A stretch of DNA of 64,000 nt from Pollutimonas harenae (GTDB taxonomy: Bacteria; Pseudomonadota; Gammaproteobacteria; Burkholderiales; Burkholderiaceae_B): positions 806,001 through 870,000 of the forward strand of contig NZ_SDQD01000002.1 of assembly GCF_004153685.1 (NCBI RefSeq). The letters are read 5' to 3'. Within the stretch, counting starts at the first letter, position 1. Each line of letters opens with the position of its first letter. Position numbers and translations under genes: made by a program. Positions 55,833-64,000 of this stretch are shown one piece after another. The notes under the pieces are model-generated. The model was not told the DNA's origin. It was given only the letters and a program-made list of their open reading frames with translations, and did not search any database.

Positions 55833-58800
55833 GCTTTACCCCCATCATCCGAAGTATGGGGCTCCGATTGTGTTGATTCGTCGTGATGAACGCTGGTCAG
55901 GGGTGAGTGGTTGCCGTGTAGCTTGGGCTTGACTTTGAACAGGCTCATCACCACCACAAAGAACGTTGGCACGAACAGCATGGCCAGCGGTGTGGCGGCC
56001 AGCATGCCACCCACAACACCCCGACCTACCGCGTTCTGACTGGCCGAGCTGGCGCCTGTGGCAATGGCCAGCGGAACCACACCCAGAATAAAGGCGAATG
56101 AAGTCATCAGGATAGGGCGGAAACGCAAGCGTGCAGCCTCGACCGTGGATGTGATCAGGTCACCACCCTCAGCGTAGGTATCTTTGGCGAACTCTACGAT
56201 CAGAATGGCATTCTTGGCTGCCAAGCCAATCACCGTCACCATACCCACCGTGAAGTACACATCGTTGGACATACCCAATACGGTAACAATACCCACCGCA
56301 CCCAACATGCCCAGCGGCACCATCAGCATGACGGAAACCGGAATGGCCCAGCTTTCGTACAGGGCTGCCAGCACCATGAAAACCACCAGCATGGCCAGGC
56401 CCATCAGGTAAATGGATTGACCGCCGGCCTGCTTCTCTTGGTAGGACAGTCCGGTCCATTCGTAACCGAAACCCGCCGGGAGTTCAGCCACCAGTCTTTC
56501 CATTTCGTCCATGGCCTCCCCAGTGGAATAGCCTGACGCGGCCGATCCACCAATACGGATGGACTCATAGCTGTTGTAACGTACCACCTGCACCGGACCT
56601 TGCTCCCACTCTGCGGTCACAAAGGAAGCCAGTGGCACGGGATTGCCTTGATTGTTGATGGCACTGAGTTTCATGATGTCGTCAACGCTCATTCGGTGAT
56701 CCTGGTCAGCCTGAACCCATACGTTCTGTATCCATCCCATATTGGGATACTTGGCGACGAAAGACGAACCCAGAGCCGTGGAGATCAGGTTGGCCGCTTC
56801 ACTGAATTTAACGCCCAGTGCCCCTGCCTTTTCACGATCGATGGTGAGCCGCAGCTGAGGGCCACCGCCAAGTCCGGTGACGCGGGTGTTCTCGAGCACC
56901 GAACTTTTGCTGGCCTCTTGCAGCAATTGTTGAGTCGCTGCCATTAACGCATCGTGCCCTTGCGAACCGCGATCTTGCAAGCGCAGGTCGAATCCGGATG
57001 CGTTACCCAAAGAGGAAATAGCGGGGGGCATCACGGAAAACACCATGGAGTCAGGCAGGCCAAACAGCAAAGATTGCGTGGCTTTGGCGGAAATAGCTTG
57101 CGCTGAGTTCTCTTCGCCCTTACGTTCTGAAAAATCCTTAAGCGGGACAAACGCGATGGCTGAATTCAAACCGTTACCGTTAAAGCTGAAACCTTGAACC
57201 GTCACGATGTTTTGCATCTGTGGCTGGTCCATGAAATAGGCTTCAACCTTTTCAATGATGTCTATGGTTCGATTGGCTGTGGCACCGGAAGGCAGCTCGA
57301 TGTTGGCAATCACATAACCCTGGTCTTCGTCAGGCAAGAAGGAGGAAGGCAGCCGTATATACATCCAGACCATCGCAACCACCAGCACCAGATACACCAG
57401 CAACATGCGACCGCTGCGCTTGAGGATGCGTCCGACCCAGCCCTCGTAGCCCGTCGTCACCTTGTCGAAGGATTTATTGAACCAACCAAAAAAACCTTTC
57501 TTCTGTTCGTGGAAGCCTTTGGGAATAGGCTTAAGTATCGTTGCGCACAGGGCGGGAGTGAAACTCAGGGCCAGAAAGCCCGAGAATGCAATCGAGACCG
57601 CCATGGCCACCGAGAACTGCTGGTAAATCACCCCTACCGAGCCACTCATGAAGGCCAGCGGCAGAAACACGGTAGACAGCACCAGGGACATACCGACTAC
57701 AGCGCCACTGATTTGTGGCATGGCCTTCTTGGTGGCTTCTTTGGGCGATAACCCTTCTTCCACCATGATGCGCTCGACGTTCTCGACCACGACAATCGCG
57801 TCATCAACCAGAATCCCGATAGCCAGAACCATGGCGAACATGGAGAGTACATTGACCGAAAAACCCATGAGTTGCATCACACCGAAAGCACCCAGGATCG
57901 CAATGGGCACCACAAGTGCTGGTATGAGGGTGTATCGGACGTTCTGAAGAAAAATAAACATCACGACGAACACCAGCACCATGGCCTCGAACAAGGTATG
58001 TATCACCTGCTCGATGGAAATTTCCACGTAAGGCGTCGTATCGTAGGGTATGGAGTACTCGATATTGCCGGGGAAAAACTTGGCCAGCTCGTCCATCTGA
58101 GTTTTGATGCCCTCGGCTGTGGCCAGCGCATTGGCGTTGGTTGCCAGAGAAATAGCAAAAGCTGCCGTGGATTTTCCGTTGAGCCGCGCACCAAACTGGT
58201 AGCTGTCGGCACCCACTTCGACTCGAGCCACATCGCGTATGCGCACGCTGGAACCATCCTGATTGGATCTCAGGATGATGTTCTCGTACTCTTTAACGGT
58301 AGACAGTTCGCCATTGACCACGATGGGTGCGGAAACCCGTTGGCTGTCTGGGTTGGGAGGCGAACCCAGGATACCGGCGGAAACCAGAGCTGTCTGTGAA
58401 CCAACCGCCTCGTTGACCTCGGCCATGCTGATGTTGTAGCCGGTGAGCTTGTCGGGATCGACCCAGATACGCATGGCGCGCGGTGCGGCGAAAAGCTGGA
58501 AGGTACCCACCCCGGGAACGCGGGATATGCTGTTCTGGATATTACGTGTAATGTAATCGGCCAGAGCAAACTGGTCCATGGACCCATCTGTCGAAGAGAG
58601 CGCCACTACCATCAAAAAGTTGGAGTTACTCTTGCTGACCTTGAGGCCTTGCTGCATGACTGCGGCAGGCAGTTTTGACGTAATGTTCGAAATACGGTTC
58701 TGCACATCGACCTGCGCCATGTCAGGGTCAGTGCCCGGCGCAAAAGTGGCTGTGATTTCGGCCGAACCGTAAGAATCACTGACCGACTCGTAGTACAACA

Positions 58801-59023
58801 GGCCAGTGGCGCCGTTCAGCTCGTTTTCGATCACGCTGGCAACAGACTTGGATACGTCATCAGCCGATGCACCCGGGTACGTGGCCTGTATGGAGATAGT
58901 TGGCGGCGCCACCTCGGGATACTGCGAGACCGGCATGTTAACCAGCGCCAGGATACCGGCCAATGTAATTGCCAGGGCGATCACCCATGCAAATACGGGA
59001 CGTTCAATAAAAAACTGCGGCAT
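55829..59023 (-). CDS. RND multidrug efflux pump, HAE1 family (AcrB/MexB-like)
   Basis: A 1064-residue inner-membrane pump with 12 membrane segments and two large periplasmic loops. MPQFFIERPVFAWVIAL, the proton-relay AIGILVDDAIVVVENVERI in membrane segment 4, GAVVGMSLVLSTVFLPLAF, and GLAAKNAILIVEFAKD in the second half are diagnostic. The hydrophilic C-terminal tail is rich in His/Ser/Asp. It exports drugs, dyes or solvents in exchange for protons. The operon order is adaptor-pump-channel, as in mexAB-oprM; substrate range cannot be predicted. Confidence 0.96.
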   Translation of the reverse strand: MPQFFIERPVFAWVIALAITLAGILALVNMPVSQYPEVAPPTISIQATYPGASADDVSKSVASVIENELNGATGLLYYESVSDSYGSAEITATFAPGTDPDMAQVDVQNRISNITSKLPAAVMQQGLKVSKSNSNFLMVVALSSTDGSMDQFALADYITRNIQNSISRVPGVGTFQLFAAPRAMRIWVDPDKLTGYNISMAEVNEAVGSQTALVSAGILGSPPNPDSQRVSAPIVVNGELSTVKEYENIILRSNQDGSSVRIRDVARVEVGADSYQFGARLNGKSTAAFAISLATNANALATAEGIKTQMDELAKFFPGNIEYSIPYDTTPYVEISIEQVIHTLFEAMVLVFVVMFIFLQNVRYTLIPALVVPIAILGAFGVMQLMGFSVNVLSMFAMVLAIGILVDDAIVVVENVERIMVEEGLSPKEATKKAMPQISGAVVGMSLVLSTVFLPLAFMSGSVGVIYQQFSVAMAVSIAFSGFLALSFTPALCATILKPIPKGFHEQKKGFFGWFNKSFDKVTTGYEGWVGRILKRSGRMLLVYLVLVVAMVWMYIRLPSSFLPDEDQGYVIANIELPSGATANRTIDIIEKVEAYFMDQPQMQNIVTVQGFSFNGNGLNSAIAFVPLKDFSERKGEENSAQAISAKATQSLLFGLPDSMVFSVMPPAISSLGNASGFDLRLQDRGSQGHDALMAATQQLLQEASKSSVLENTRVTGLGGGPQLRLTIDREKAGALGVKFSEAANLISTALGSSFVAKYPNMGWIQNVWVQADQDHRMSVDDIMKLSAINNQGNPVPLASFVTAEWEQGPVQVVRYNSYESIRIGGSAASGYSTGEAMDEMERLVAELPAGFGYEWTGLSYQEKQAGGQSIYLMGLAMLVVFMVLAALYESWAIPVSVMLMVPLGMLGAVGIVTVLGMSNDVYFTVGMVTVIGLAAKNAILIVEFAKDTYAEGGDLITSTVEAARLRFRPILMTSFAFILGVVPLAIATGASSASQNAVGRGVVGGMLAATPLAMLFVPTFFVVVMSLFKVKPKLHGNHSPLTSVHHDESTQSEPHTSDDGGKA

Positions 59024-59106
59024 AAGAGCTCACTTTACTAGCATTGGCTTGTTGCGCAGCCCGGTTCTTCCAGGCTCTGCAACAGATTTGACGCGGAAAT
59101 TCAGCC

Positions 59107-60402
59107 TTAGTCGGCAGATTTGGCTGAGGACTCATCGGCAGGCTTGGCGGCCGATTCGGCTTCTGCAGGTTTAGTCTCTGCGCCATCTTTCGCGGGTGCT
59201 GCCTTCTGCTCGCCCTTCGGCGCCGCTGCAGCGCCCTGCCCGCCTGCAGCTTGCGCATTTTGTTTCCAGGGAGTTGGCTGCACAGGGGCTCCCGGACGGA
59301 TTTTCTGGAAGCCCTCAACCACTACTTGATCTCCCGCTTTCAGACCTTTGGTAATGAGGGTTTGGCCGTCAGCAATCATGCCCGTGGATACCGGTACAGT
59401 TTGCGCCTTGCCTTCACGAACCACTATCAGGCTGCTTCGACCATCTGCAGTACGTTGGACGGCTTGTTGTGGCACCTTCAGGGCTTTTTCGTCAACGCCT
59501 TGCGGCACACGAACCCGCACGTACATGCCTGGAAGCAGAATCTGATTAGGGTTGGGAAACTCTGCACGCATATTGACCTGGCCAGTACCCGGATCAACGG
59601 TCACACCCGAAAACAGCAATTTGCCCTGATTGGCATAAGGCGTGCCGTCTTCGAGCAAAGCCTGAACGACGGCATTGCCATCGCCCGACTGCGTCAAGAT
59701 ACCATCGGCCAGCGCACGACGCAGGGTTGCAAGCTCTGAGGTCGAACGATTGACGTCGACGTAAACGCGGTCGAGCTGCTGAACCAGCGCCATCTGCGTG
59801 GCCTCGGCTGCGCTGACCAGAGCGCCTTCAGTCACCAGGGATCGACCAATACGGCCGTCTATGGGCGAGACCACCTTGGTATAGCCCAGATTGATATCAG
59901 CGACTTGCAATGCGGCCTTAGCCGCTGCAACGGCCGCCTCGGCCTGGCCGGACTGCGCTACAGCGTTATCATATTCCTGGCGGCTGACCGCATTTGCCTT
60001 GATGAGTTTTGAATAGCGTTCAGCCAGCAAGCGCGCGCTGCGGACTTCGGCCTCGGCATTCTTGAGCTGGGCATACGCTTGTGCACGCTCCGCTGCGTAC
60101 GGAGCGGGATCTATCGTGAAAAGCAGTTGCCCGTCTTTGACGTCGCTGCCCTGTTCGAAATTGATTGCCGTGACAATGCCGGTAACACGTGCACGAATCT
60201 GCGCATCCTTGATGGCCTGCACCCGGCCAGGAAGTTCGACAAATATTTCGGTACGCGAAGGCTGGACCGTAACCACACTGACTGGTACCTTCATGTCTCC
60301 CGCGCCTTGCTGCGGCTTTTCGCCGCAAGCAGCCAGCAACAGCATGCTGGATAATGCAACAATGTATCCTTGCCGCCGGGATGGCAGTAAAAGGTTTGGC
60401 AT
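59107..60402 (-). CDS. RND efflux periplasmic adaptor (membrane fusion lipoprotein)
   Basis: A 431-residue AcrA/MexA-type adaptor. The lipobox is LLAACGEK with C26. The body shows the lipoyl half-motifs and coiled-coil hairpin (AQLKNAEAEVRSARLLAERYS, YTKVVSPIDGRIGRS) and the beta-barrel region FPNPNQILLPGMYVRV. The last 50-55 residues form a low-complexity Ala/Lys/Glu/Pro tail (from about 378), longer than in MexA. It is first in the efflux operon; no TetR or LysR regulator is adjacent. Confidence 0.94.
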   Translation of the reverse strand: MPNLLLPSRRQGYIVALSSMLLLAACGEKPQQGAGDMKVPVSVVTVQPSRTEIFVELPGRVQAIKDAQIRARVTGIVTAINFEQGSDVKDGQLLFTIDPAPYAAERAQAYAQLKNAEAEVRSARLLAERYSKLIKANAVSRQEYDNAVAQSGQAEAAVAAAKAALQVADINLGYTKVVSPIDGRIGRSLVTEGALVSAAEATQMALVQQLDRVYVDVNRSTSELATLRRALADGILTQSGDGNAVVQALLEDGTPYANQGKLLFSGVTVDPGTGQVNMRAEFPNPNQILLPGMYVRVRVPQGVDEKALKVPQQAVQRTADGRSSLIVVREGKAQTVPVSTGMIADGQTLITKGLKAGDQVVVEGFQKIRPGAPVQPTPWKQNAQAAGGQGAAAAPKGEQKAAPAKDGAETKPAEAESAAKPADESSAKSAD

Positions 60403-60453
60403 TCAGTGGCTCCTGTACTGCGCTGTGCGGTACTTCGTGAGTCCGCCTGCGCC

Positions 60454-60509
60454 TTGTGGCTAGTTTGTAAAGCGTGAGTATAAAGGGAAAATGTTGCAGA
60501 TAGCCACAA
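60454..60509 (-). promoter_or_regulatory. 9-bp inverted repeat flanking the efflux-operon promoter region
   Basis: TTGTGGCTA (60454-60462) and TAGCCACAA (60501-60509) are perfect inverted copies 38 bases apart. Between them, on the reverse strand, TATACT (60477-60482) is a good -10 box. Such flanking half-sites could bind a dimeric repressor or form a hairpin in the leader. Confidence 0.5.
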
Positions 60510-60665
60510 AACTGGCGTTTAACCTGCATTAAAGTCGATACTTATGTGTTCGGCGGCGCACGACATTTCCACCCATCAGCGCTTGTGTGGCATGACTGCG
60601 GCATGAAAATTGCTGCACGCACAACATGCCTTCAAACGTAAAATTCCTCATCAACTGGAGTTCTC

Positions 60666-60983
60666 ATGACGCATTTCAGGCTCTCTCGTACACTGATCAG
60701 CATCGTGGCGGCGCTCACCCTCAGTGCCTGTGCGGCTGATTACTCGCAACGCGACACGGCACAATACACTGACGACGCGGTCATCAACACCAATGTGCAG
60801 GCAGCGGTCATAGGCGTTCCGGGTGTGCAGGCCAACACCATGCACGTCAGTACCTACGAAGGTGTCGTCAACCTACGCGGGACGGTCGACACTCAGTTGG
60901 CCGCACAAAACGCCATACAGGCGGCGCGCCAAGTGACCGGAGTCAAGAAGGTAGACTACGATATAAAGGTCGGCAGGCAGTAA
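60666..60983 (+). CDS. BON-domain lipoprotein
   Basis: A 105-residue periplasmic lipoprotein. Signal peptide with lipobox LSAC (C22), followed by a single BON domain (about 36-104) with DDAVINTNVQAAVIGVPGVQ, NTMHVSTYEGVVNLRGTVDT and VKKVDYDIKV. BON domains bind phospholipid membranes and occur in osmotic-stress proteins such as OsmY and DolP. ACTGGAG precedes the ATG. It is divergent from the efflux operon and converges with the ABC importer genes. A direct functional link to either is not evident. Confidence 0.9.
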   Translation: MTHFRLSRTLISIVAALTLSACAADYSQRDTAQYTDDAVINTNVQAAVIGVPGVQANTMHVSTYEGVVNLRGTVDTQLAAQNAIQAARQVTGVKKVDYDIKVGRQ

Positions 60984-61004
60984 ACAGTACTGTCTGCAGA
61001 TCTG

Positions 61005-61799
61005 TCAGCCCAAGAGCAGCCCATCGTCTGCCAAAGCTTCACCCCTGACGCGTTCGAACATATGCAACAGATCGGGCACATCAAGGCCCTGGCGCTCGGA
61101 ACCTGATACATCCAGCACCACATTGCCCTGGTGCAGCATGACGGTGCGCTCACCAACGTCCAGTGCCTGCCGCATGCTGTGAGTGACCATCATGGTCGTG
61201 AGCTTGCTATCGTTCACAATGCGCGTAGTCAGTTCCAGCACGAATTGGGCTGTGCGAGGGTCAAGGGCGGCCGTGTGCTCGTCGAGCAACAGGATCCGCG
61301 AGGGACGCAAGGTGGCCATCAACAAACTGACAGCCTGGCGCTGCCCGCCCGACAGCAGGCCTATGCGGTCGGTAAGCCGATTTTCCAGGCCCAGCCCCAG
61401 TACAGAAAGTCGTTCACGAAATTCCTCGCGCATTGATTTTTGCACTGCTTTTCCGAGGCCGCGACGCTCGCCGCGGCTATAAGCCAAGGCCAGGTTCTCT
61501 TCAATCGTGAGATCTTCGCAAGTGCCTGCCATGGGGTCCTGGAACACGCGTGCGACTCGTTCGGCACGCGTCCACACAGCCTGCCGTGTTACATCCTGAC
61601 CATCGATGACGATGCTGCCGCTATCGATAGGCAGATCACCGGAAACCGCATTCAGGAAGGTTGATTTACCCGCCCCATTCGAACCGATGACGGTCACAAA
61701 CTGGCCAGCCGGAATTTCAAGCGACAGTCCGCGCAGCGCTCGGGTTTCTATGGGCGTGCCAGGATTGAAGGTGATATGAAGATTCTTGGCGCTCAACAT
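61005..61799 (-). CDS. ABC importer ATP-binding protein
   Basis: A 264-residue ATPase. Walker A is GSNGAGKST (about 39-47), the signature LLSGGQRQAVSLLMA (about 147), and Walker B RILLLDEHTAALDP. It is closest in style to the ATPases paired with BPD_transp_2 permeases and ABC_sub_bind proteins. AGGGAGG lies eight bases ahead of the ATG at 61797-61799, which decides the start over a longer frame overlapping the permease. It is the last gene of the operon and converges with the BON lipoprotein. Confidence 0.92.
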   Translation of the reverse strand: MLSAKNLHITFNPGTPIETRALRGLSLEIPAGQFVTVIGSNGAGKSTFLNAVSGDLPIDSGSIVIDGQDVTRQAVWTRAERVARVFQDPMAGTCEDLTIEENLALAYSRGERRGLGKAVQKSMREEFRERLSVLGLGLENRLTDRIGLLSGGQRQAVSLLMATLRPSRILLLDEHTAALDPRTAQFVLELTTRIVNDSKLTTMMVTHSMRQALDVGERTVMLHQGNVVLDVSGSERQGLDVPDLLHMFERVRGEALADDGLLLG

Positions 61800-61800
61800 G

Positions 61801-62694
61801 TTAACGGCCTCCCTTTTTTCCACGCAGCCGTTGCTTGAGCAATGGGATGACCAGCGCGATAGTGACCAGCACAGCAGTGACCAGATTCAAGTCCTGAGCC
61901 TTCAGACCAATGAAATCGGCATTCAGAGCCAGTGCGATAAAGAAGCGATACAGTACAGCCCCTACGATGACCGCAAGCGTGAGCACAACCATGCGGCGCG
62001 AAGGCATGATGCTCTCGCCCACAATGACCGCCGCCAGACCAATCACTATGGTGCCTATGCCCATTGAGATATCGGCGCCGCCCTGTGATTGAGCGAACAA
62101 GGCTCCAGCCAGTGCACACAATGCATTGGAAATAGCCATGCCTGCCAGCACCCTGTTTCCGGTGGCAACGCCCTGCGAGCGAGCCATACGCGGATTCGAA
62201 CCAGTAGCCCGCATCGCCAGACCGGCTTTGGTGGAAAAATACCAGTCGAGTGCAAACTTGATAATGATGACCAACACCAGCAGAAGCAGAGGACGAACGA
62301 TGTAGTCGCTGATGCCCTCCGGCTGCAAGATGGTAAATACCGTAGGTTCGGTTATAAGCGGTACATTGGGGCGCCCCATGATGCGCAGATTGATGGAATA
62401 CAACGCAATCATCATCAGAATGCTGGCCAGCAAATCCATGATCTTTAGCCTGACATTCAGCCATCCTGTGATCATGCCGGCAATTGCGCCGGCAAGGGCT
62501 GCAACCAAGGTGGACGTAAACGGGTCCATGCCCATACTGATCAGCGTGGCGGCCACCGCCCCACCCAGAGGAAAGCTGCCGTCAACCGTCAGGTCGGGAA
62601 AGCGCAGCACCCGGAAAGAAATAAATACCCCGAGCGCAACCAAGCCGAAGACCAGGCCAATTTCAAGCGCACCCCATAAAGAATAAATAGACAT
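61801..62694 (-). CDS. ABC importer permease (BPD_transp_2 family)
   Basis: A 297-residue membrane protein with about eight to nine hydrophobic segments. LEIGLVFGLVALGVFISF, FRVLRFPDLTVDGSFPLG and AGMAISNALCALAGALFAQSQ are characteristic of the permeases that partner ABC_sub_bind proteins, related to the branched-chain amino-acid and TrpXYZ systems. It ends in a basic tail. It lies one base before the ATPase ATG and 103 bases after the binding protein, that gap holding a strong stem-loop. Confidence 0.92.
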   Translation of the reverse strand: MSIYSLWGALEIGLVFGLVALGVFISFRVLRFPDLTVDGSFPLGGAVAATLISMGMDPFTSTLVAALAGAIAGMITGWLNVRLKIMDLLASILMMIALYSINLRIMGRPNVPLITEPTVFTILQPEGISDYIVRPLLLLVLVIIIKFALDWYFSTKAGLAMRATGSNPRMARSQGVATGNRVLAGMAISNALCALAGALFAQSQGGADISMGIGTIVIGLAAVIVGESIMPSRRMVVLTLAVIVGAVLYRFFIALALNADFIGLKAQDLNLVTAVLVTIALVIPLLKQRLRGKKGGR

Positions 62695-62721
62695 TGTTCT
62701 GATTCAGTGTAGCTAAAATAG

Positions 62722-62758
62722 AAGCAGGCGGGCTGTGTAGGCAACAACCCGCCTGCTT
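62722..62758 (-). repeat. Strong intra-operon stem-loop between binding protein and permease
   Basis: AAGCAGGCGGG (62722-62732) and CCCGCCTGCTT (62748-62758) form a perfect 11-bp stem with a 15-base loop. On the reverse strand it is followed by CTATTTTAG, only weakly T-rich. Its likely effect is partial termination or 3' protection, giving more binding protein than permease. Confidence 0.65.
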
Positions 62759-62797
62759 TAATCTGTGCGGCGATTTTAATCGGCAAGCACTAAGATT

Positions 62798-63766
62798 TTA
62801 CTCGACAACCTGCGTGGCCGACTTGACGAAGTCTTCAGACAGCGAAATGCCCTGTTTTTCAGCAGCGCCCGGATTCACGTAGAGCTCAAGCTTGTCGCTG
62901 GTTTCGGAAGGCAGGTCGCCCGGCTTTGCGCCTTTGAGAATCTTGATAACCATTTTGCCGGTCTGCAGGCCCAGGTCTTTGTAGTTGACACCCAGGGCGG
63001 CAATGGCTCCGCGCTTGACGCTATCAGTGTCGGAGGCAATCAAGGGAATATCAGCATCGTTGCCGACTTTAACCAGGGCCTCGTAGGCCGACACCACGTT
63101 GTTGTCGGTGTTTGTGTAGATGACGTCGACTTTGCCAACCAGGCTGCGTGCGGCCGCGCCCACATCTACTGTGCGTGCAGCAGTTGCTTCGACCAGCGTC
63201 ATGCCAGCCTCGGGCAGGAGCTTGCGCATCTGCTCGACGACAACAACCGAATTGGCTTCGCCAGGGTTGTACACCATACCCACGCGTTTACCTTCAGGTA
63301 CGACCTTCTTGATGAGATCGACTTGTTTTTCAAGGGCCAGGCTGTCGGAAACACCAGTGACATTGGTGCCCGAGGCCTCCATGGACGGCACCAACTGCGC
63401 CGCTACGGGATCAGTGACCGCCGAATAAACTACAGGTATGGTTTTGGTGGCGGCAACCACGGCCTGGGCCGATGGTGTGGCGATGGCGACAATGACGTCG
63501 GGATTGTCACCGACAAACTTGCGTGCTATTTGCCCCGCTATGGCGGTGTTGCCCTGCGCCGTCTGGAATTCCCAATCAAGCCCTTTGGCTTCGGTGTAAC
63601 CAGCTTCGGTGAGTGCCTGCAGGACACCATCGCGGATGGAGTCCAGGGCCGGATGCTCGACGATGGACGTGACTGCCACCGATTGCGCCATGACCGGCGT
63701 ATGAGCCAAGGCGCCCAGAATCGCCGCAGTGCCTAGAGCCAACTTGGCAGAGTTGCTAAACCTCAT
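62798..63766 (-). CDS. ABC importer substrate-binding protein (ABC_sub_bind family)
   Basis: A 322-residue secreted protein. A signal peptide ends near THTPVMAQS, followed by VAVTSIVEHPALDSIRDGVLQAL, GNTAIAGQIARKFVGDNPDVIVAIATPSAQAV and VYSAVTDPVAAQLVP, all typical of the ABC_sub_bind (COG2984) family. Some relatives bind tryptophan or other aromatic compounds, but many have no known ligand. AAGGAGCATTCC lies before the ATG. It is the first gene of the importer operon, and three palindromes lie in its leader. Confidence 0.92.
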   Translation of the reverse strand: MRFSNSAKLALGTAAILGALAHTPVMAQSVAVTSIVEHPALDSIRDGVLQALTEAGYTEAKGLDWEFQTAQGNTAIAGQIARKFVGDNPDVIVAIATPSAQAVVAATKTIPVVYSAVTDPVAAQLVPSMEASGTNVTGVSDSLALEKQVDLIKKVVPEGKRVGMVYNPGEANSVVVVEQMRKLLPEAGMTLVEATAARTVDVGAAARSLVGKVDVIYTNTDNNVVSAYEALVKVGNDADIPLIASDTDSVKRGAIAALGVNYKDLGLQTGKMVIKILKGAKPGDLPSETSDKLELYVNPGAAEKQGISLSEDFVKSATQVVE

Positions 63767-63792
63767 GGAATGCTCCTTAACGAATGACGGAA

Positions 63793-63809
63793 GGCACGAA
63801 GTTCGTGCC
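63793..63809 (-). repeat. Palindrome GGCACGAA-g-TTCGTGCC upstream of the ABC operon
   Basis: A perfect 8-bp inverted repeat with one central base, 27-43 bases before the binding-protein start codon. Its position suits a leader hairpin or an operator. Confidence 0.55.
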
Positions 63810-63819
63810 AGAGATGGGC

Positions 63820-63830
63820 GTTAGTCTAAC
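63820..63830 (-). repeat. Short palindrome GTTAG-t-CTAAC in the ABC operon leader
   Basis: Five-base arms around a single central base, lying between two longer palindromes. Alone it is weak evidence; it is listed because of the cluster. Confidence 0.35.
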
Positions 63831-63850
63831 TCGTTAAAGACCCAAATGCC

Positions 63851-63868
63851 TAAAGGGATATCCCTTTA
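63851..63868 (-). promoter_or_regulatory. 18-bp perfect palindrome upstream of the ABC operon, possible operator
   Basis: TAAAGGGATATCCCTTTA reads identically on both strands. It is 85-102 bases before the binding-protein start. A continuous 18-bp palindrome is rare by chance and is the usual form of a dimeric repressor site. The cognate regulator is not in the window. Confidence 0.55.
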
Positions 63869-64000
63869 TTCGATACAAGCACATGGGGGCATGCTCAGTC
63901 GGTGTCTGCAGCTATACCGTCATTGATCGACCTGGTCTCTGGGATAACAACTCCCTCGCCCAGCGACGTCCCGGCAAACCGTATTTGGATTCCACATCTT
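63869..64000. other. Window edge, content undecided
   Basis: About 130 bases up to the edge. On the reverse strand one frame is open from the edge to a TGA at 63895-63897, and another to a TAG further in; on the forward strand a frame opens from an ATG near 63882 to the edge. None is long enough or similar enough to a known family for me to choose. It could hold the end or start of an adjacent gene. Confidence 0.2.

Noticed and set aside
60984-60993. ACAGTACTGT palindrome between the BON gene and the ABC ATPase
   Set aside because: Ten bases is too short to exclude chance, and no T-tract makes it a terminator.
63869-64000. Possible partial gene at the right edge
   Set aside because: Short open frames exist on both strands, but none is long enough or recognisable. 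I recorded the edge as undecided instead of calling a gene.
1-64000. Mobile elements, CRISPR arrays, toxin-antitoxin modules, tRNA or rRNA genes, secondary-metabolite clusters
   Set aside because: I looked for transposase, integrase, repeat arrays, cloverleaf candidates in the gaps and multi-domain synthases and found none. RatA/RnfH has been called a toxin-antitoxin pair, but that role is doubtful.

Overview
The window looks like a stretch of core chromosome from a betaproteobacterium, most likely of the Alcaligenaceae (the Bordetella / Achromobacter / Pusillimonas / Alcaligenes group). The basis is gene order: mltG-tmk-holB-tatD; rpsB-tsf-pyrH-frr-uppS-cdsA-dxr-rseP-bamA-skp-lpxD-fabZ-lpxA-lpxB-rnhB-RNA methyltransferase; divergent ppsA/ppsR; aceE-aceF-lpdA with a lipoyl domain fused to E3; folC-dedD-cvpA-purF. 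Base composition is moderately GC-rich (by eye in the 50s percent, not the high 60s of Bordetella), so a lower-GC genus is more likely; this is inference. I see no insertion sequences, prophage genes, integrases, CRISPR arrays, rRNA or tRNA genes. Coding density is very high and no gap exceeds about 265 bases.

Layout. 1-3058 (-): start of tatD, then holB, tmk and mltG. 3201-4217 (+): ygfZ. 4268-7489 (-): a three-gene valine/isobutyryl-CoA catabolic operon. 7584-8322 (-): rnfH and ratA, divergent from smpB (8380-8844, +). 8909-11005 (-): an ogt-type DNA repair methyltransferase and a type II NADH dehydrogenase. 11150-14528: ppsA (-) and its regulator ppsR (+), diverging from a leader with a long inverted repeat. 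14561-30114 (-): one nearly continuous run holding an RNA methyltransferase, rnhB, lipid A and fatty-acid genes, outer-membrane assembly, isoprenoid and phospholipid genes, ribosome recycling factor, UMP kinase, EF-Ts and ribosomal protein S2. 30300-34240 (+): map, glnD, dsbB. 34247-38571 (-): purF, cvpA, dedD-like, folC. 38684-44937 (-): pyruvate dehydrogenase complex. 45193-51290 (+): a FixL/FixJ-like two-component system coupled by 4-base overlaps to folD, then prlC and a Sco protein. 51339-54243 (-): a flavoprotein disulfide reductase, a nitroreductase and pdxJ. 54300-60402 (-): a complete RND efflux pump. 60666-60983 (+): a BON-domain lipoprotein. 61005-63766 (-): a three-gene ABC importer of unknown substrate.

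How the genes work together. Much of the window is cell-envelope construction: precursor lipids (dxr, uppS, cdsA), lipid A (lpxD/A/B with fabZ), beta-barrel assembly (bamA, skp), site-2 protease (rseP), and glycan-strand release (mltG). A second theme is the pyruvate/PEP node: ppsA with ppsR, the PDH complex, and a two-component system divergent from aceE. Nitrogen sensing (glnD), purine entry (purF) and one-carbon metabolism (folC, folD, ygfZ) complete the housekeeping content.

I did not find a clear undescribed system. The points most worth a second look are regulatory DNA: the ppsA leader, the map promoter dyad, three hairpins between rpsB and tsf, a dyad at the efflux-pump promoter, and three palindromes before the ABC importer. 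A divergent thymidylate kinase and extra hydrophilic inserts in several conserved enzymes (HolB, Ogt, LpxB, FolC) are also notable. Start codons were moved inward from the longest open frame where family alignment, gene overlap or a ribosome-binding site favoured it.
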